Part shown: one piece after another, positions 8,267 to 13,700 of the stretch | How positions within the stretch are numbered: the first letter of the stretch is position 1 | Layout: the number at the start of each line of letters is the position of its first letter | Source: a virus | Direction: 5' to 3' (one strand) | Virus record (IMG/VR): IMGVR_UViG_3300047365_000080 | Location: 1-23,534 of that record | DNA length: 23,534 bases | The notes under the pieces: generated by a model | What the model was told of the DNA's origin: nothing | Database searches by the model: none | Seen by the model: only the letters and a program-made list of their open reading frames with translations | Program-made: the position numbers and the translations under genes

Positions 8267-8624
8267 ATTTTTGTCTCTGTATTTCAACCCATTTCTGTTG
8301 CTTTTTTGCTGTTACCAACTTGGGTCGTTTGCCGTATATACTATGTAATCGTAAATGATGTTCATGACATAATGTAACAGCTTGATTATATATTTCGTCT
8401 TCTTTTTCTGCGATAAATTTTATTCTAAGGTCTAATATTTCTTGTTCAGATTCTATTTTTATCTTATTTACTTTCATCCACTGCTCTAATAATTCAGTTA
8501 ATCCGTAAAAATGATGAAAGTCTAGATTCTTCGTACTTCCGCAGATGTGACATTCCGTTGCTTTATTATATTTAGACTTGGCCTTGTCACGAACATACTT
8601 TACTAAATCTCTTTTTAAATCCAT
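8253..8624 (-). CDS. HNH-family endonuclease
   Basis: A 123-residue protein with a zinc-binding HNH (beta-beta-alpha-Me) arrangement: C25-x2-C28 (ECHICGS), the H37-H38 pair in LDFHHFYG that supplies the general base, and C86-x2-H89-H90 in TLCHEHHLRLH. Small HNH proteins next to terminase and portal genes are common in cos phages, where they activate terminase cleavage, so a packaging role is more likely than free homing. It is the first gene after the promoter at 8,647-8,675, with GAGTAGG upstream of the ATG at 8624. A mobile HNH gene is the alternative. Confidence 0.85.
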   Translation of the reverse strand: MDLKRDLVKYVRDKAKSKYNKATECHICGSTKNLDFHHFYGLTELLEQWMKVNKIKIESEQEILDLRIKFIAEKEDEIYNQAVTLCHEHHLRLHSIYGKRPKLVTAKKQQKWVEIQRQKYGMV

Positions 8625-8646
8625 AAACCTACTCGTTATAAAGATA

Positions 8647-8675
8647 ATTTTAGCAAAATTTTAAGTTCATGTCAA
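8647..8675 (-). promoter_or_regulatory. Sigma70 promoter for the head/tail operon
   Basis: Minus-strand TTGACA (8675-8670), a 17-base spacer and TAAAAT (8652-8647), with TG one base before the -10. It sits in the only gap between terminase large subunit and HNH. It shares the TTGACAT core, the spacing and the T-rich spacer end with the promoters at 13,656-13,684 and 21,873-21,901. Confidence 0.8.
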
Positions 8676-8698
8676 GAACTATTTTTTCAAGGGGTAGA

Positions 8699-9997
8699 TT
8701 AGAATGTAGTGACACTTGTCTCGAATGAGTATAGCGCGTATCGAATGGCGTCTGCCATGTGAGATGCATAATTGTGTTTGGGTTTTTCTTTTAATAAGTT
8801 AGGATTTGGGTCCCACTGATATTGGTCTAAACTTGATATAGATTCACGACAAGCTTGATGAACTATTAATTTATCATTATCCACTACTCCAGCTACGTGT
8901 CCTATACCGTCTAAAACAGATTTCTTTGCATTGATAGTAGTGATATCATAATTTTGTGCAAAATCGAACCTTGTTTGCTGAGCAGCAGAATCAATGTAAA
9001 TGTAATCTATGTCCCACTTCTGAATTAGTTTCTGAATCTCTATTGCATGTTGTTCTGTAGTTCGTTCTGCATCAAGATATTCATCCAGTAAGTAGTATGT
9101 TTCTGAATCCCAATCATATCCGAAAACACAGAAAGCCGTGGGGTCTTTGTAACCAACGTCCATTCCTGCGAAGATATCCATTCTCGAGGTATCTATTTCT
9201 GATAAATCTGATAAACACTTTTCATGATTGAACGCCCATACTTGACCTTCAAACACATTGAAGTCCGCCATATACTCTTGATTAAACTCAGCTTCTGACA
9301 TCGTCTTCTTTGCTTCGATTATATCTTGCTCAGATATTCTAGGGTTCTCGTGATATGTTGCCTTGATACTTGCCCATTCTGGAAACTCATCTGAGAATCC
9401 TCTGTACCAAAACTCTGCAAACCAATTATTTCTACCCCTTGGAGTAGATATAAAGAGTGCTTTTGAGTTTTCTTTATCTAGTGTGGGCCTGAGCGCAACA
9501 TTGAAAGCATCCCGCCCGTCAACGAGAGCGGCCTCGTCGAATATGATGAGGTCATAAGACCTACCCACGACCGAGTCAACTTGGTTAACGGAACCCATAC
9601 GAATCGTACTATGGTTTGAAAGTTCAATAACTTTATCTTTTGCATTGTCTCTTAATACCTCTAAATCAAAGTGCTTAATTAATTGCCTTTGTAAATCAAA
9701 TGAAATTTGAGAAAGTGAATAGTTGGGTGACATCAATAATACATTAGCTCCTGGAACTAAAGTAGTTAATTGACCTATGATATTGGCAATGTAGGTTTTA
9801 CCTTGCCTTCTTGAAACTGCGGCAGTAACAAAACGATACTTTGGATTATTGATTGCATTTATAATTCCATGCTGAGAACTATTAGGTGTAATTCCTAACA
9901 AGTTCATATATCCATCAATAGGTAATTTTATAAATCTTCTATCATCGAACTTCATAATGTGGTCTGAAACCACATCCGTTCTGCTTATTTCAATCAA
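8699..9997 (-). CDS. terL: Terminase large subunit
   Basis: A 432-residue packaging motor. The ATPase domain has Walker A SRRQGKT (residues 62-68), Walker B DLIIFDEA (149-156, with D154-E155) and the coupling motif STP (184-186). The RNase H-like nuclease domain has metal-binding candidates D280 (FAGMDVGYKDPTA), D336 (YIYIDSA) and D416 (HMADAIRYAL). All catalytic positions are present and the length is normal. The start ATG at 9997 overlaps the stop of the preceding 75-residue gene. The gene ends just before the promoter of the head operon. Its usual partner, a small-subunit-like gene, lies about 10.7 kb upstream at 20,728-21,195 rather than adjacent. Confidence 0.95.
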   Translation of the reverse strand: MIEISRTDVVSDHIMKFDDRRFIKLPIDGYMNLLGITPNSSQHGIINAINNPKYRFVTAAVSRRQGKTYIANIIGQLTTLVPGANVLLMSPNYSLSQISFDLQRQLIKHFDLEVLRDNAKDKVIELSNHSTIRMGSVNQVDSVVGRSYDLIIFDEAALVDGRDAFNVALRPTLDKENSKALFISTPRGRNNWFAEFWYRGFSDEFPEWASIKATYHENPRISEQDIIEAKKTMSEAEFNQEYMADFNVFEGQVWAFNHEKCLSDLSEIDTSRMDIFAGMDVGYKDPTAFCVFGYDWDSETYYLLDEYLDAERTTEQHAIEIQKLIQKWDIDYIYIDSAAQQTRFDFAQNYDITTINAKKSVLDGIGHVAGVVDNDKLIVHQACRESISSLDQYQWDPNPNLLKEKPKHNYASHMADAIRYALYSFETSVTTF

Positions 9998-10221
9998 TGT
10001 ATTGTCTCGTCTTCAAATATGTATTCGTTATCTTCTTCGCTTAGTATTCCCGACTCTTTAGCTTTTTCGTATAAGTAGCAATAAGCTGCGGCTAAGTTTT
10101 TAAAATTCTCCTCTCCATTTGTGAGGTTTCTTTTCTTTTCTGCGTTTAGCATTTGTGCTAGGAATTTACCTGCATTTACTAAACTTTCATCCAACCATAA
10201 TTTTCTGCCGTCTGCTTTCAT
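9994..10221 (-). CDS. Hypothetical 75-residue protein upstream of terL
   Basis: A small, mostly helical protein (DESLVNAGKFLAQMLNAEKK, ENFKNLAAAYCYLYEKAKESG) with an acidic C-terminus. It overlaps terL by four bases (ATGA), and AGGAGAA lies just before its start. Tight coupling to terL suggests a packaging accessory role. A small terminase partner or TerL modulator is possible but not shown. I recognise no motif. Confidence 0.6.
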   Translation of the reverse strand: MKADGRKLWLDESLVNAGKFLAQMLNAEKKRNLTNGEENFKNLAAAYCYLYEKAKESGILSEEDNEYIFEDETIH

Positions 10222-10229
10222 TTATTCTC

Positions 10230-10940
10230 CTATACTTGTAGTAAATCGTTTGAGATGTGGTCATTATGTTTTGTTGGAATATATGGCCACTTCATATACT
10301 CCCATGCAACACTATATCTATAGTCTCGACTTTTATTCTCATAGCACCCATGTATTAGATTGGGATGAAAAAATACTGCAAAAGGCTCATCTAGTTCTAA
10401 ATCTATTACTTCTTCATTGGTTTTAAGGTCTATCCACTTAATCCATTCTTGATGCGATTGCCTATCATGATTAAGTACGCCTTGTTTATGAGATTCTTTT
10501 ACTATTCGTAAACATCCACTTTCTTTTGTTGCTCCATTTACAAAAACATCACAACTTATTAGTTTATCTGGATGTGCTTCAATATAGTAATTGTCTTGGT
10601 GCCAGCTTACTGACTTTCCTTCTCGTGGAATCATTGGAAAAAACTTAGATATATAAGTACTTAAGTGATTTGTTCGTAGTAATGTTCTTGCTACCTTTAA
10701 TAATTTAGGATTTCTACCTAATTTTTTAAAAGTTTCATTATATTTCATCGCTCCTTGTAACATCATAGGGTTATACGGAGTGTTCATTAGCCAATTTTCT
10801 TGTGTATGCGCCGAAATAGTCTTTGCATATCTAGTCAAAGTGTTACATGTGAGGTTGAGCTCTTCATGTTCCTCTTTACTTAGAAAGTTTTTTACAATTA
10901 AATAACCTTTTTTACGGAATTGACTAATGTCATAGTTCAC
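10230..10940 (-). CDS. PhyH-family 2-oxoglutarate/Fe(II) dioxygenase
   Basis: A 236-residue member of the phytanoyl-CoA dioxygenase (PhyH) superfamily. The opening FRKKGYLIVKNFLSKEE is the usual PhyH start. The iron ligands are H114 and D116 (SWHQDNYY) and H197 (NLIHGCYENKS), and R208 (RDYRYSV) is placed to bind the 2-oxoglutarate carboxylate. Length and ligand spacing are normal, so the enzyme should be active. PhyH and related oxygenases recur in marine phages, often with unknown substrates such as modified nucleotides, lipids, glycans or protein side chains. Context, between the basic-protein cluster and terL, does not identify the substrate. Confidence 0.85.
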   Translation of the reverse strand: MNYDISQFRKKGYLIVKNFLSKEEHEELNLTCNTLTRYAKTISAHTQENWLMNTPYNPMMLQGAMKYNETFKKLGRNPKLLKVARTLLRTNHLSTYISKFFPMIPREGKSVSWHQDNYYIEAHPDKLISCDVFVNGATKESGCLRIVKESHKQGVLNHDRQSHQEWIKWIDLKTNEEVIDLELDEPFAVFFHPNLIHGCYENKSRDYRYSVAWEYMKWPYIPTKHNDHISNDLLQV

Positions 10941-10943
10941 TTT

Positions 10944-11249
10944 TTACCATTTTACCTTATTTGCCCAGTAAGCAGCTGACATTTTGCCTTTAGCAATGTT
11001 TCTTCTATGTCTAGCTTTGAAACTTTTACGCTTCATCTTCATTCTACGTGACTCTCCTGCTTTAGGTTTGCCCGCAGTCTTAGCTCCTTTCTGTCCAAAT
11101 CTTATTGTTTTGATTTTACCGCCCACCTTTGCCACAACTATATGTGATTTAGTTCTGTGACCTGGTGTTCTTTTTGGTTTGTTGAAACCTGAGACTCCTG
11201 CTCTTTTTAATCTAGGGTCTCTTTTACGTCCTTTCTTACGTGTAGGCAT
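10944..11249 (-). CDS. Highly basic 101-residue phage protein (DUF6321-like)
   Basis: An extremely Lys/Arg-rich protein with short conserved blocks I recognise from many marine phages: 'DPRLKRAGVSGFNKPKRTPGH', 'IKTIRFGQKGAKTAGKPKAGES' and the C-terminal 'GKMSAAYWANKVKW'. I associate these with a small uncharacterised family (DUF6321, from memory, not checked). Composition suggests nucleic-acid or capsid-interior binding. The start has an almost perfect ribosome site (AGGAGGT) six bases before the ATG, pointing to high expression. It lies four bases upstream of the PhyH gene and follows the 87-residue basic gene closely. Confidence 0.75.
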   Translation of the reverse strand: MPTRKKGRKRDPRLKRAGVSGFNKPKRTPGHRTKSHIVVAKVGGKIKTIRFGQKGAKTAGKPKAGESRRMKMKRKSFKARHRRNIAKGKMSAAYWANKVKW

Positions 11250-11251
11250 TT

Positions 11252-11515
11252 CTACCTCCTACGTAATATTCTGCTATGTCCTTTTTTGCTGAATCTAGCT
11301 TTTTTAGGATTCTTTGTTTTACCGAATCTAGGACCGATAGCTTTTGGTGCAGATGCGTATCTCATTGCTTCCATACTTCCTGCTTTTCTGCTATTTACAG
11401 TAGCTCCTGCTGCTGCATTCATGTCTCTAGTAACTCCTCTTTTGAGTTTGTGTTTACGGATTTTCTGTGTGCTGTGAACACCAGTAGGTCCGCTTAAAAA
11501 ACCGCCTCTAGCCAT
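11252..11515 (-). CDS. Basic 87-residue protein
   Basis: Begins MARGGFLSGPTGVHS and is rich in Lys, Arg, Ala, Gly and Ser, with the C-terminus FSKKGHSRILRRR. No enzyme motif or membrane segment is present. The GGAGAA ribosome site lies at the end of the small upstream reading frame, so the two are probably coupled. It is one of four basic proteins in a row, likely DNA- or virion-associated. The function is unknown to me. Confidence 0.65.
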   Translation of the reverse strand: MARGGFLSGPTGVHSTQKIRKHKLKRGVTRDMNAAAGATVNSRKAGSMEAMRYASAPKAIGPRFGKTKNPKKARFSKKGHSRILRRR

Positions 11516-11516
11516 T

Positions 11517-11657
11517 TTATTCTCCTACAAGCTTTTTTAATTGCTCGTCTCGAAAGACGCATTTGTTCATTGATGCATAATCTTTCAGTTTCTTTAAATT
11601 TGTTAACTTCTGTCTTGAGTCTATTATTAACGATGCTACTGCTTTCTCTACCCCCAT
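11517..11657 (-). CDS. Possible small protein (46 residues, start uncertain)
   Basis: A reading frame fills the gap between two basic-protein genes. From the ATG at 11657 it reads MGVEKAVASLIIDSRQKL and ends LKKLVGE at the TAA at 11519-11517, just before the next ATG. The frame is open further upstream (an ATT at 11699 would give 60 residues) and overlaps the end of the 97-residue basic gene, but no better ATG or clear ribosome site exists. The helical, amphipathic composition looks like coding sequence. Confidence 0.4.
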   Translation of the reverse strand: MGVEKAVASLIIDSRQKLTNLKKLKDYASMNKCVFRDEQLKKLVGE

Positions 11658-11704
11658 AAGTGTATAAGCTAGCTCTAGTTTGTGGTCTAGCTGCTTAATG
11701 GAGA

Positions 11705-11998
11705 TTATCTTCTTTTTCTTCGTGTAGTTTTTCGTTTTTTGCCTCTCTTTGCATAAGTACGAACGTTAGTAGGTTTTCCTCCAACGCCCTGTGCTACTTT
11801 TCTTTTTCTCCTTACTGCTGAACGTTTTTGAGCTTTACTCATAGTTCTAGCACGAGCTAAAGGAACACATTTAGGATAGCCTTTTCTTCCTGTCTTAGCT
11901 TTCCCTCTTCCACAAGGTTGATATCTGCCTTTCTTTTTTGGTCTTCCAATATCTACCCATTTTTCTTTAAACCATTTTTTAAGTCCGGTACTAGCCAC
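11705..11998 (-). CDS. Basic 97-residue phage protein (DUF5872-like)
   Basis: Starts MASTGLKKWFKEKWVDIG, then 'KGRYQPCGRGKAK', 'GYPKCVPLARARTMSKAQKRSAVRRKR' and an Arg/Lys tail. The PCGR...YPKCVP...MSKAQ layout with two Cys is shared by small uncharacterised proteins of many marine phages (DUF5872, from memory). The pair of Cys and the strong positive charge suggest a nucleic-acid-binding, possibly metal-binding, protein. The start overlaps the stop of the preceding 63-residue basic gene by eight bases. Confidence 0.7.
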   Translation of the reverse strand: MASTGLKKWFKEKWVDIGRPKKKGRYQPCGRGKAKTGRKGYPKCVPLARARTMSKAQKRSAVRRKRKVAQGVGGKPTNVRTYAKRGKKRKTTRRKRR

Positions 11999-12182
11999 GT
12001 CTGTACCTCCCGCCTCTTTTCTTGTATTCTCTAACTAACCATGCATTTGCATATGCGCTAGGATATACTGCGAACTTTCTTTTTGTTGCTGCTTTTACTC
12101 TTGCATAGAGTTTTTTATTAGTAGGTACGTTACGTGATTTTCTTGCTACCTTCCTTCTTGATTTTTTTCTACGTGCTGCCAT
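11991..12182 (-). CDS. Basic 63-residue protein
   Basis: Reads MAARRKKSRRKVARKSRNV..., then 'KRKFAVYPSAYANAWLVREYKKRGGRY'. The YPSAYANAW motif recurs in small phage proteins of the DUF5872-like type, so this and the next gene may be related halves of one family. I prefer the ATG at 12182 over the upstream in-frame ATG at 12209, because the extra nine residues (MSGGLYTLI) are unlike the rest. Neither start has a strong ribosome site. The function is unknown; DNA or RNA binding is likely from its charge. Confidence 0.6.
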   Translation of the reverse strand: MAARRKKSRRKVARKSRNVPTNKKLYARVKAATKRKFAVYPSAYANAWLVREYKKRGGRYRRG

Positions 12183-12243
12183 AATTAAAGTGTAGAGTCC
12201 CCCACTCATTGACTGAAGAAGAGAACTCTAACTGGGTATTAAC

Positions 12244-12420
12244 CTACTTGTCCTTGGCTTTCCACACGTTTAATGCGCACCAGTCCATAATCATGTAAAC
12301 CTTTTTCATTAATCCATCATCAATTGGTGTTGGAGTAATCGCTGCTACAAAAGAGCAGATTGTTACAATTACGGGGACAACTGATATTAATTTTCCTATT
12401 AATAAGAAAAAATCTATCAT
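12244..12420 (-). CDS. Small membrane protein, holin-like (58 residues)
   Basis: A short gene with GGAGAG seven bases before its ATG. The product begins MIDFFLLIGKLISVVPVIVT, a transmembrane helix to about residue 28, followed by 'AAITPTPIDDGLMKKVYMIMDW' and the Lys-ending CALNVWKAKDK. The pattern (hydrophobic N-terminus, TPTPxDD, then an amphipathic segment and LNV-KAK end) is one I have seen in small holin-like or membrane proteins of marine phages. No endolysin is visible in the window, so a lysis role is not confirmed. Confidence 0.7.
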   Translation of the reverse strand: MIDFFLLIGKLISVVPVIVTICSFVAAITPTPIDDGLMKKVYMIMDWCALNVWKAKDK

Positions 12421-12431
12421 ACTTCTCTCCT

Positions 12432-12461
12432 CAGTCCTTTCCGCTCTTACGAGCTAGACTG
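12432..12461 (-). promoter_or_regulatory. Two-part hairpin upstream of the holin-like gene
   Basis: The minus-strand RNA can form an outer stem CAGTC/GACTG enclosing GCTC-GTAA-GAGC, a 4-bp stem closed by a GNRA tetraloop. It ends four bases before the ribosome site of the 58-residue gene. It may tune translation or protect the mRNA. No U-tract follows, so it is not an intrinsic terminator. Confidence 0.4.
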
Positions 12462-12469
12462 CTTAACCA

Positions 12470-12661
12470 CTAGTTTTTATAGGAGCCTTCGCTAAGGTCA
12501 ACTCCATCGCCGTTGTGGTCACTACTCGGCTTAAATTGTGTGATTTCTTTTGCAGTTTTTCTTTCTGCTTCAATCATCTTATCTTTAATGTCGACTTTAC
12601 CGTCTCCATTTAAGTCATTGGGGTTTACCCCCTTTAATATATTCCAAATTCTTTTAAACAT
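12470..12661 (-). CDS. Small EF-hand/dockerin-like protein (63 residues)
   Basis: Contains one complete 12-residue calcium loop, DLNGDGKVDIKD, with ligands at D16, N18, D20, D24 and D27. A second loop-like stretch (DHNGDGVDLSE, residues near 48-58) is one residue short. The N-terminus MFKRIWNILKG is an amphipathic helix that could touch the membrane. GGAAAC lies just before the ATG at 12661. No signal peptide is evident. Calcium sensing or stabilisation is inferred from the loop only. Confidence 0.65.
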   Translation of the reverse strand: MFKRIWNILKGVNPNDLNGDGKVDIKDKMIEAERKTAKEITQFKPSSDHNGDGVDLSEGSYKN

Positions 12662-12679
12662 AATGTTTCCTATTAGGGC

Positions 12680-12758
12680 GGAGCTGGGACCCCTCGATAT
12701 TTTTCCGTGTCATGATATAATATCATGCAAGTTTGCTTAGTATAAGGTCACCCGCTCC
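12680..12758 (-). ncRNA. Possible structured RNA element (weak)
   Basis: The gap between the 27-residue gene and the EF-hand gene can fold on the minus strand: ends GGAGC/GCTCC pair, and GGG/CCC extends this to 8 bp across one bulged base. Inside lies a perfect CATGATA-TTA-TATCATG hairpin at 12,711-12,727. It is not a tRNA: the D-arm and T-arm do not form and U33 is missing. It may be an untranslated leader structure, an operator or an unknown small RNA. Confidence 0.3.
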
Positions 12759-12767
12759 TAAAAATTA

Positions 12768-12777
12768 ATCACCTCCT
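12768..12777 (-). promoter_or_regulatory. Orphan extended Shine-Dalgarno (AGGAGGTGAT)
   Basis: Ten bases exactly complementary to the 3' end of proteobacterial 16S rRNA, on the minus strand, just after the 27-residue gene. The ORFs that follow within range are only a few codons (for example GTG ATT AAT TTT TAG), so no real gene uses it. It may drive a leader peptide, hold a ribosome, or be a relic. Confidence 0.45.
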
Positions 12778-12792
12778 CAGGTTAAACTTTGG

Positions 12793-12876
12793 TTACTTTT
12801 TCTTCTTCTTGCCTCTTTTCTTTTTCTTTTTGGGCCGTCCGACCCTGGAACCATAAGTTCCTTTTCCATATGGCAT
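12793..12876 (-). CDS. 27-residue Lys-rich phage protein
   Basis: Reads MPYGKGTYGSRVGRPKKKK and ends in a run of Lys with one Arg-Gly. The MPYGKGTYGS start followed by GRP and a Lys tail is a conserved tiny protein I recognise from numerous phage genomes, of unknown function. AGGAGAA is placed five bases before its ATG and overlaps the stop region of the Cys-rich gene. Confidence 0.65.
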   Translation of the reverse strand: MPYGKGTYGSRVGRPKKKKKRGKKKKK

Positions 12877-12885
12877 TGCTTTCTC

Positions 12886-13047
12886 CTAAGTCCAACGAGG
12901 TGGCTCGTCTGGACACTCAGCCCATCTTAATTTAGTTTTGAGGGGCATAAAACATTTACATATTGTACAAGTTTTCCAAAACTTACTGTATTTTGGACAC
13001 TTCTTACAAATCTCTAGTCGTTCTTCAGGCGACTTTTTTCGCTTCAT
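12886..13047 (-). CDS. Cys-rich zinc-ribbon-like protein (DUF6171-like)
   Basis: A 53-residue protein with six Cys: C14-x2-C17, C27-x2-C30-x-C32 and C45. The layout ICKKCPKYSKFWKTCTICKCFMPLKTKL...AECP matches small phage proteins I associate with DUF6171 (from memory). Two CxxC pairs would bind one zinc ion. It starts two bases after the previous gene's stop. Zinc-dependent nucleic-acid or protein binding is likely; no function is known to me. Confidence 0.7.
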   Translation of the reverse strand: MKRKKSPEERLEICKKCPKYSKFWKTCTICKCFMPLKTKLRWAECPDEPPRWT

Positions 13048-13049
13048 GT

Positions 13050-13202
13050 TTATCTGCGTCTGTTTGTGTTGTGTTTTCTACGTTGTAGATTCTTTTTTCT
13101 AGCAATTAGCTTTTTGAGTCTAGCAGATTGTGGAGTTTCTCCATGTTCTTCTTCTGATTTTTCTACTGCTTCTTTTAATTTTTCTTCTATCTGATTAGCC
13201 AT
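13050..13202 (-). CDS. Small charged protein (50 residues)
   Basis: Reads MANQIEEKLKEAVEKSEEEHG, an acidic helix, then a very basic C-terminus (KKLIARKKNLQRRKHNTNRRR). Its ATG overlaps the stop region of the upstream 59-residue gene, so the two are coupled. The split acidic/basic character suggests a helical nucleic-acid binder. The family is not recognised. Confidence 0.6.
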   Translation of the reverse strand: MANQIEEKLKEAVEKSEEEHGETPQSARLKKLIARKKNLQRRKHNTNRRR

Positions 13203-13374
13203 TAATAAACTTCCATGCTTCTTGTTCTGATTTATGTTGTGATAAGACGTGTTGGTCGTCTCTTACACACCATACACCTCTTTTGAGATATAACTGCCAT
13301 CCCTCTGGTAAAGCCTTTTCTGCTTTAGCCTTTGGTGACTTAGATATATCTTTTTTGCTATATTCCATTTCCAT
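13195..13374 (-). CDS. Small hypothetical protein (59 residues)
   Basis: Begins MEMEYSKKDISKSPKAKAEK, then 'LPEGWQLYLKRGVWCVRDD' and 'KSEQEAWKFING'. AGGAGAAAAC precedes the ATG at 13374. The compact alpha/beta second half with three Trp looks like a folded domain. It is coupled to the upstream coiled-coil membrane gene (stop at 13384) and to the next gene by overlap. Function unknown. Confidence 0.6.
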   Translation of the reverse strand: MEMEYSKKDISKSPKAKAEKALPEGWQLYLKRGVWCVRDDQHVLSQHKSEQEAWKFING

Positions 13375-13383
13375 TGTTTTCTC

Positions 13384-13611
13384 CTAGTGCATTGTTATCA
13401 TGGTTGTTACAATGCCGATTAAGGATACAAGTAAAAAACCTGCACATCCTAATAGTATAGATTCTATTCTAGAAACTTGTCCTTCGATTCCATTGAATCT
13501 GTCCGAAGCTCCTTTTTCCATAGACTCTATTTTGTTAAATATTGTCTTCCATCTTTCAGCACAGATAGCTTCATGCTTTTCAAGATTTGCAGCTACCTGC
13601 TCGATTTCCAT
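13384..13611 (-). CDS. Coiled-coil membrane protein, XhlA-like
   Basis: About 75 residues: a coiled-coil N-terminus (EQVAANLEKHEAICAERW, IFNKIESMEK, FNGIEGQVSRIESIL) followed by one C-terminal transmembrane helix (LLGCAGFLLVSLIGIVTTMI). This matches small phage holin-accessory proteins of the XhlA type. The frame extends upstream to a GTG at 13647, but the ATG at 13611 has GGGGACTAAC before it and fits the promoter at 13,656-13,684, which would give about a 40-base leader. It is the first gene of that transcript, so a lysis or membrane role fits. No endolysin was seen nearby. Confidence 0.65.
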   Translation of the reverse strand: MEIEQVAANLEKHEAICAERWKTIFNKIESMEKGASDRFNGIEGQVSRIESILLGCAGFLLVSLIGIVTTMITMH

Positions 13612-13655
13612 GTTAGTCCCCTTTACATCTTGTGGATATTTCCACACTTATGAAA

Positions 13656-13684
13656 ATTATATCAAAATATCAACAAGATGTCAA
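13656..13684 (-). promoter_or_regulatory. Perfect-consensus sigma70 promoter
   Basis: Minus-strand TTGACA (13684-13679), exactly 17 bases, TATAAT (13661-13656), with an extended -10 TGA in front. It lies immediately after the stop of the cyclase gene and upstream of the small-protein/late operon. It belongs to a sequence repeated at 21,873-21,917. Confidence 0.9.
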
Positions 13685-13700
13685 GTATTATTTTCGTATG
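13677..13700 (-). repeat. Promoter repeat, copy 1
   Basis: A 24-base stretch, identical except for one base to 21,894-21,917 in the same orientation. It covers the -35 box of the promoter and the last codons of the CHASE2-cyclase gene (Ile-Arg-Lys-stop). The two copies bracket the island from cyclase to methyltransferase. Confidence 0.85.

Noticed and set aside
10121-10426. Plus-strand 101-residue frame across two minus-strand genes
   Set aside because: Overlaps the PhyH gene and the 75-residue gene, both well supported; no start signal.
11276-11497. Plus-strand Cys/Ser-rich frames opposite the 87-residue basic gene
   Set aside because: Antisense to Lys/Arg-rich coding sequence, which reads as Ser/Cys/Phe-rich; no supporting signals.
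11705-11760. A -1 frameshift at the A-rich end of the 97-residue basic gene joining the 46-residue frame
   Set aside because: The frame is in the -1 phase, but no X XXY YYZ heptamer is in register (the run reads C AAA AAA), so I do not claim it.
12711-12727. Intrinsic terminator from the CATGATA hairpin
   Set aside because: The stem is AT-rich with a three-base loop and no U-tract follows on either strand.
12680-12758. A tRNA or tRNA-like gene in the gap after the 27-residue protein
   Set aside because: Ends pair and a 5-bp stem with a 7-base loop exists, but the D- and T-arms do not form, U33 is absent and the TTC-like T-loop is missing.
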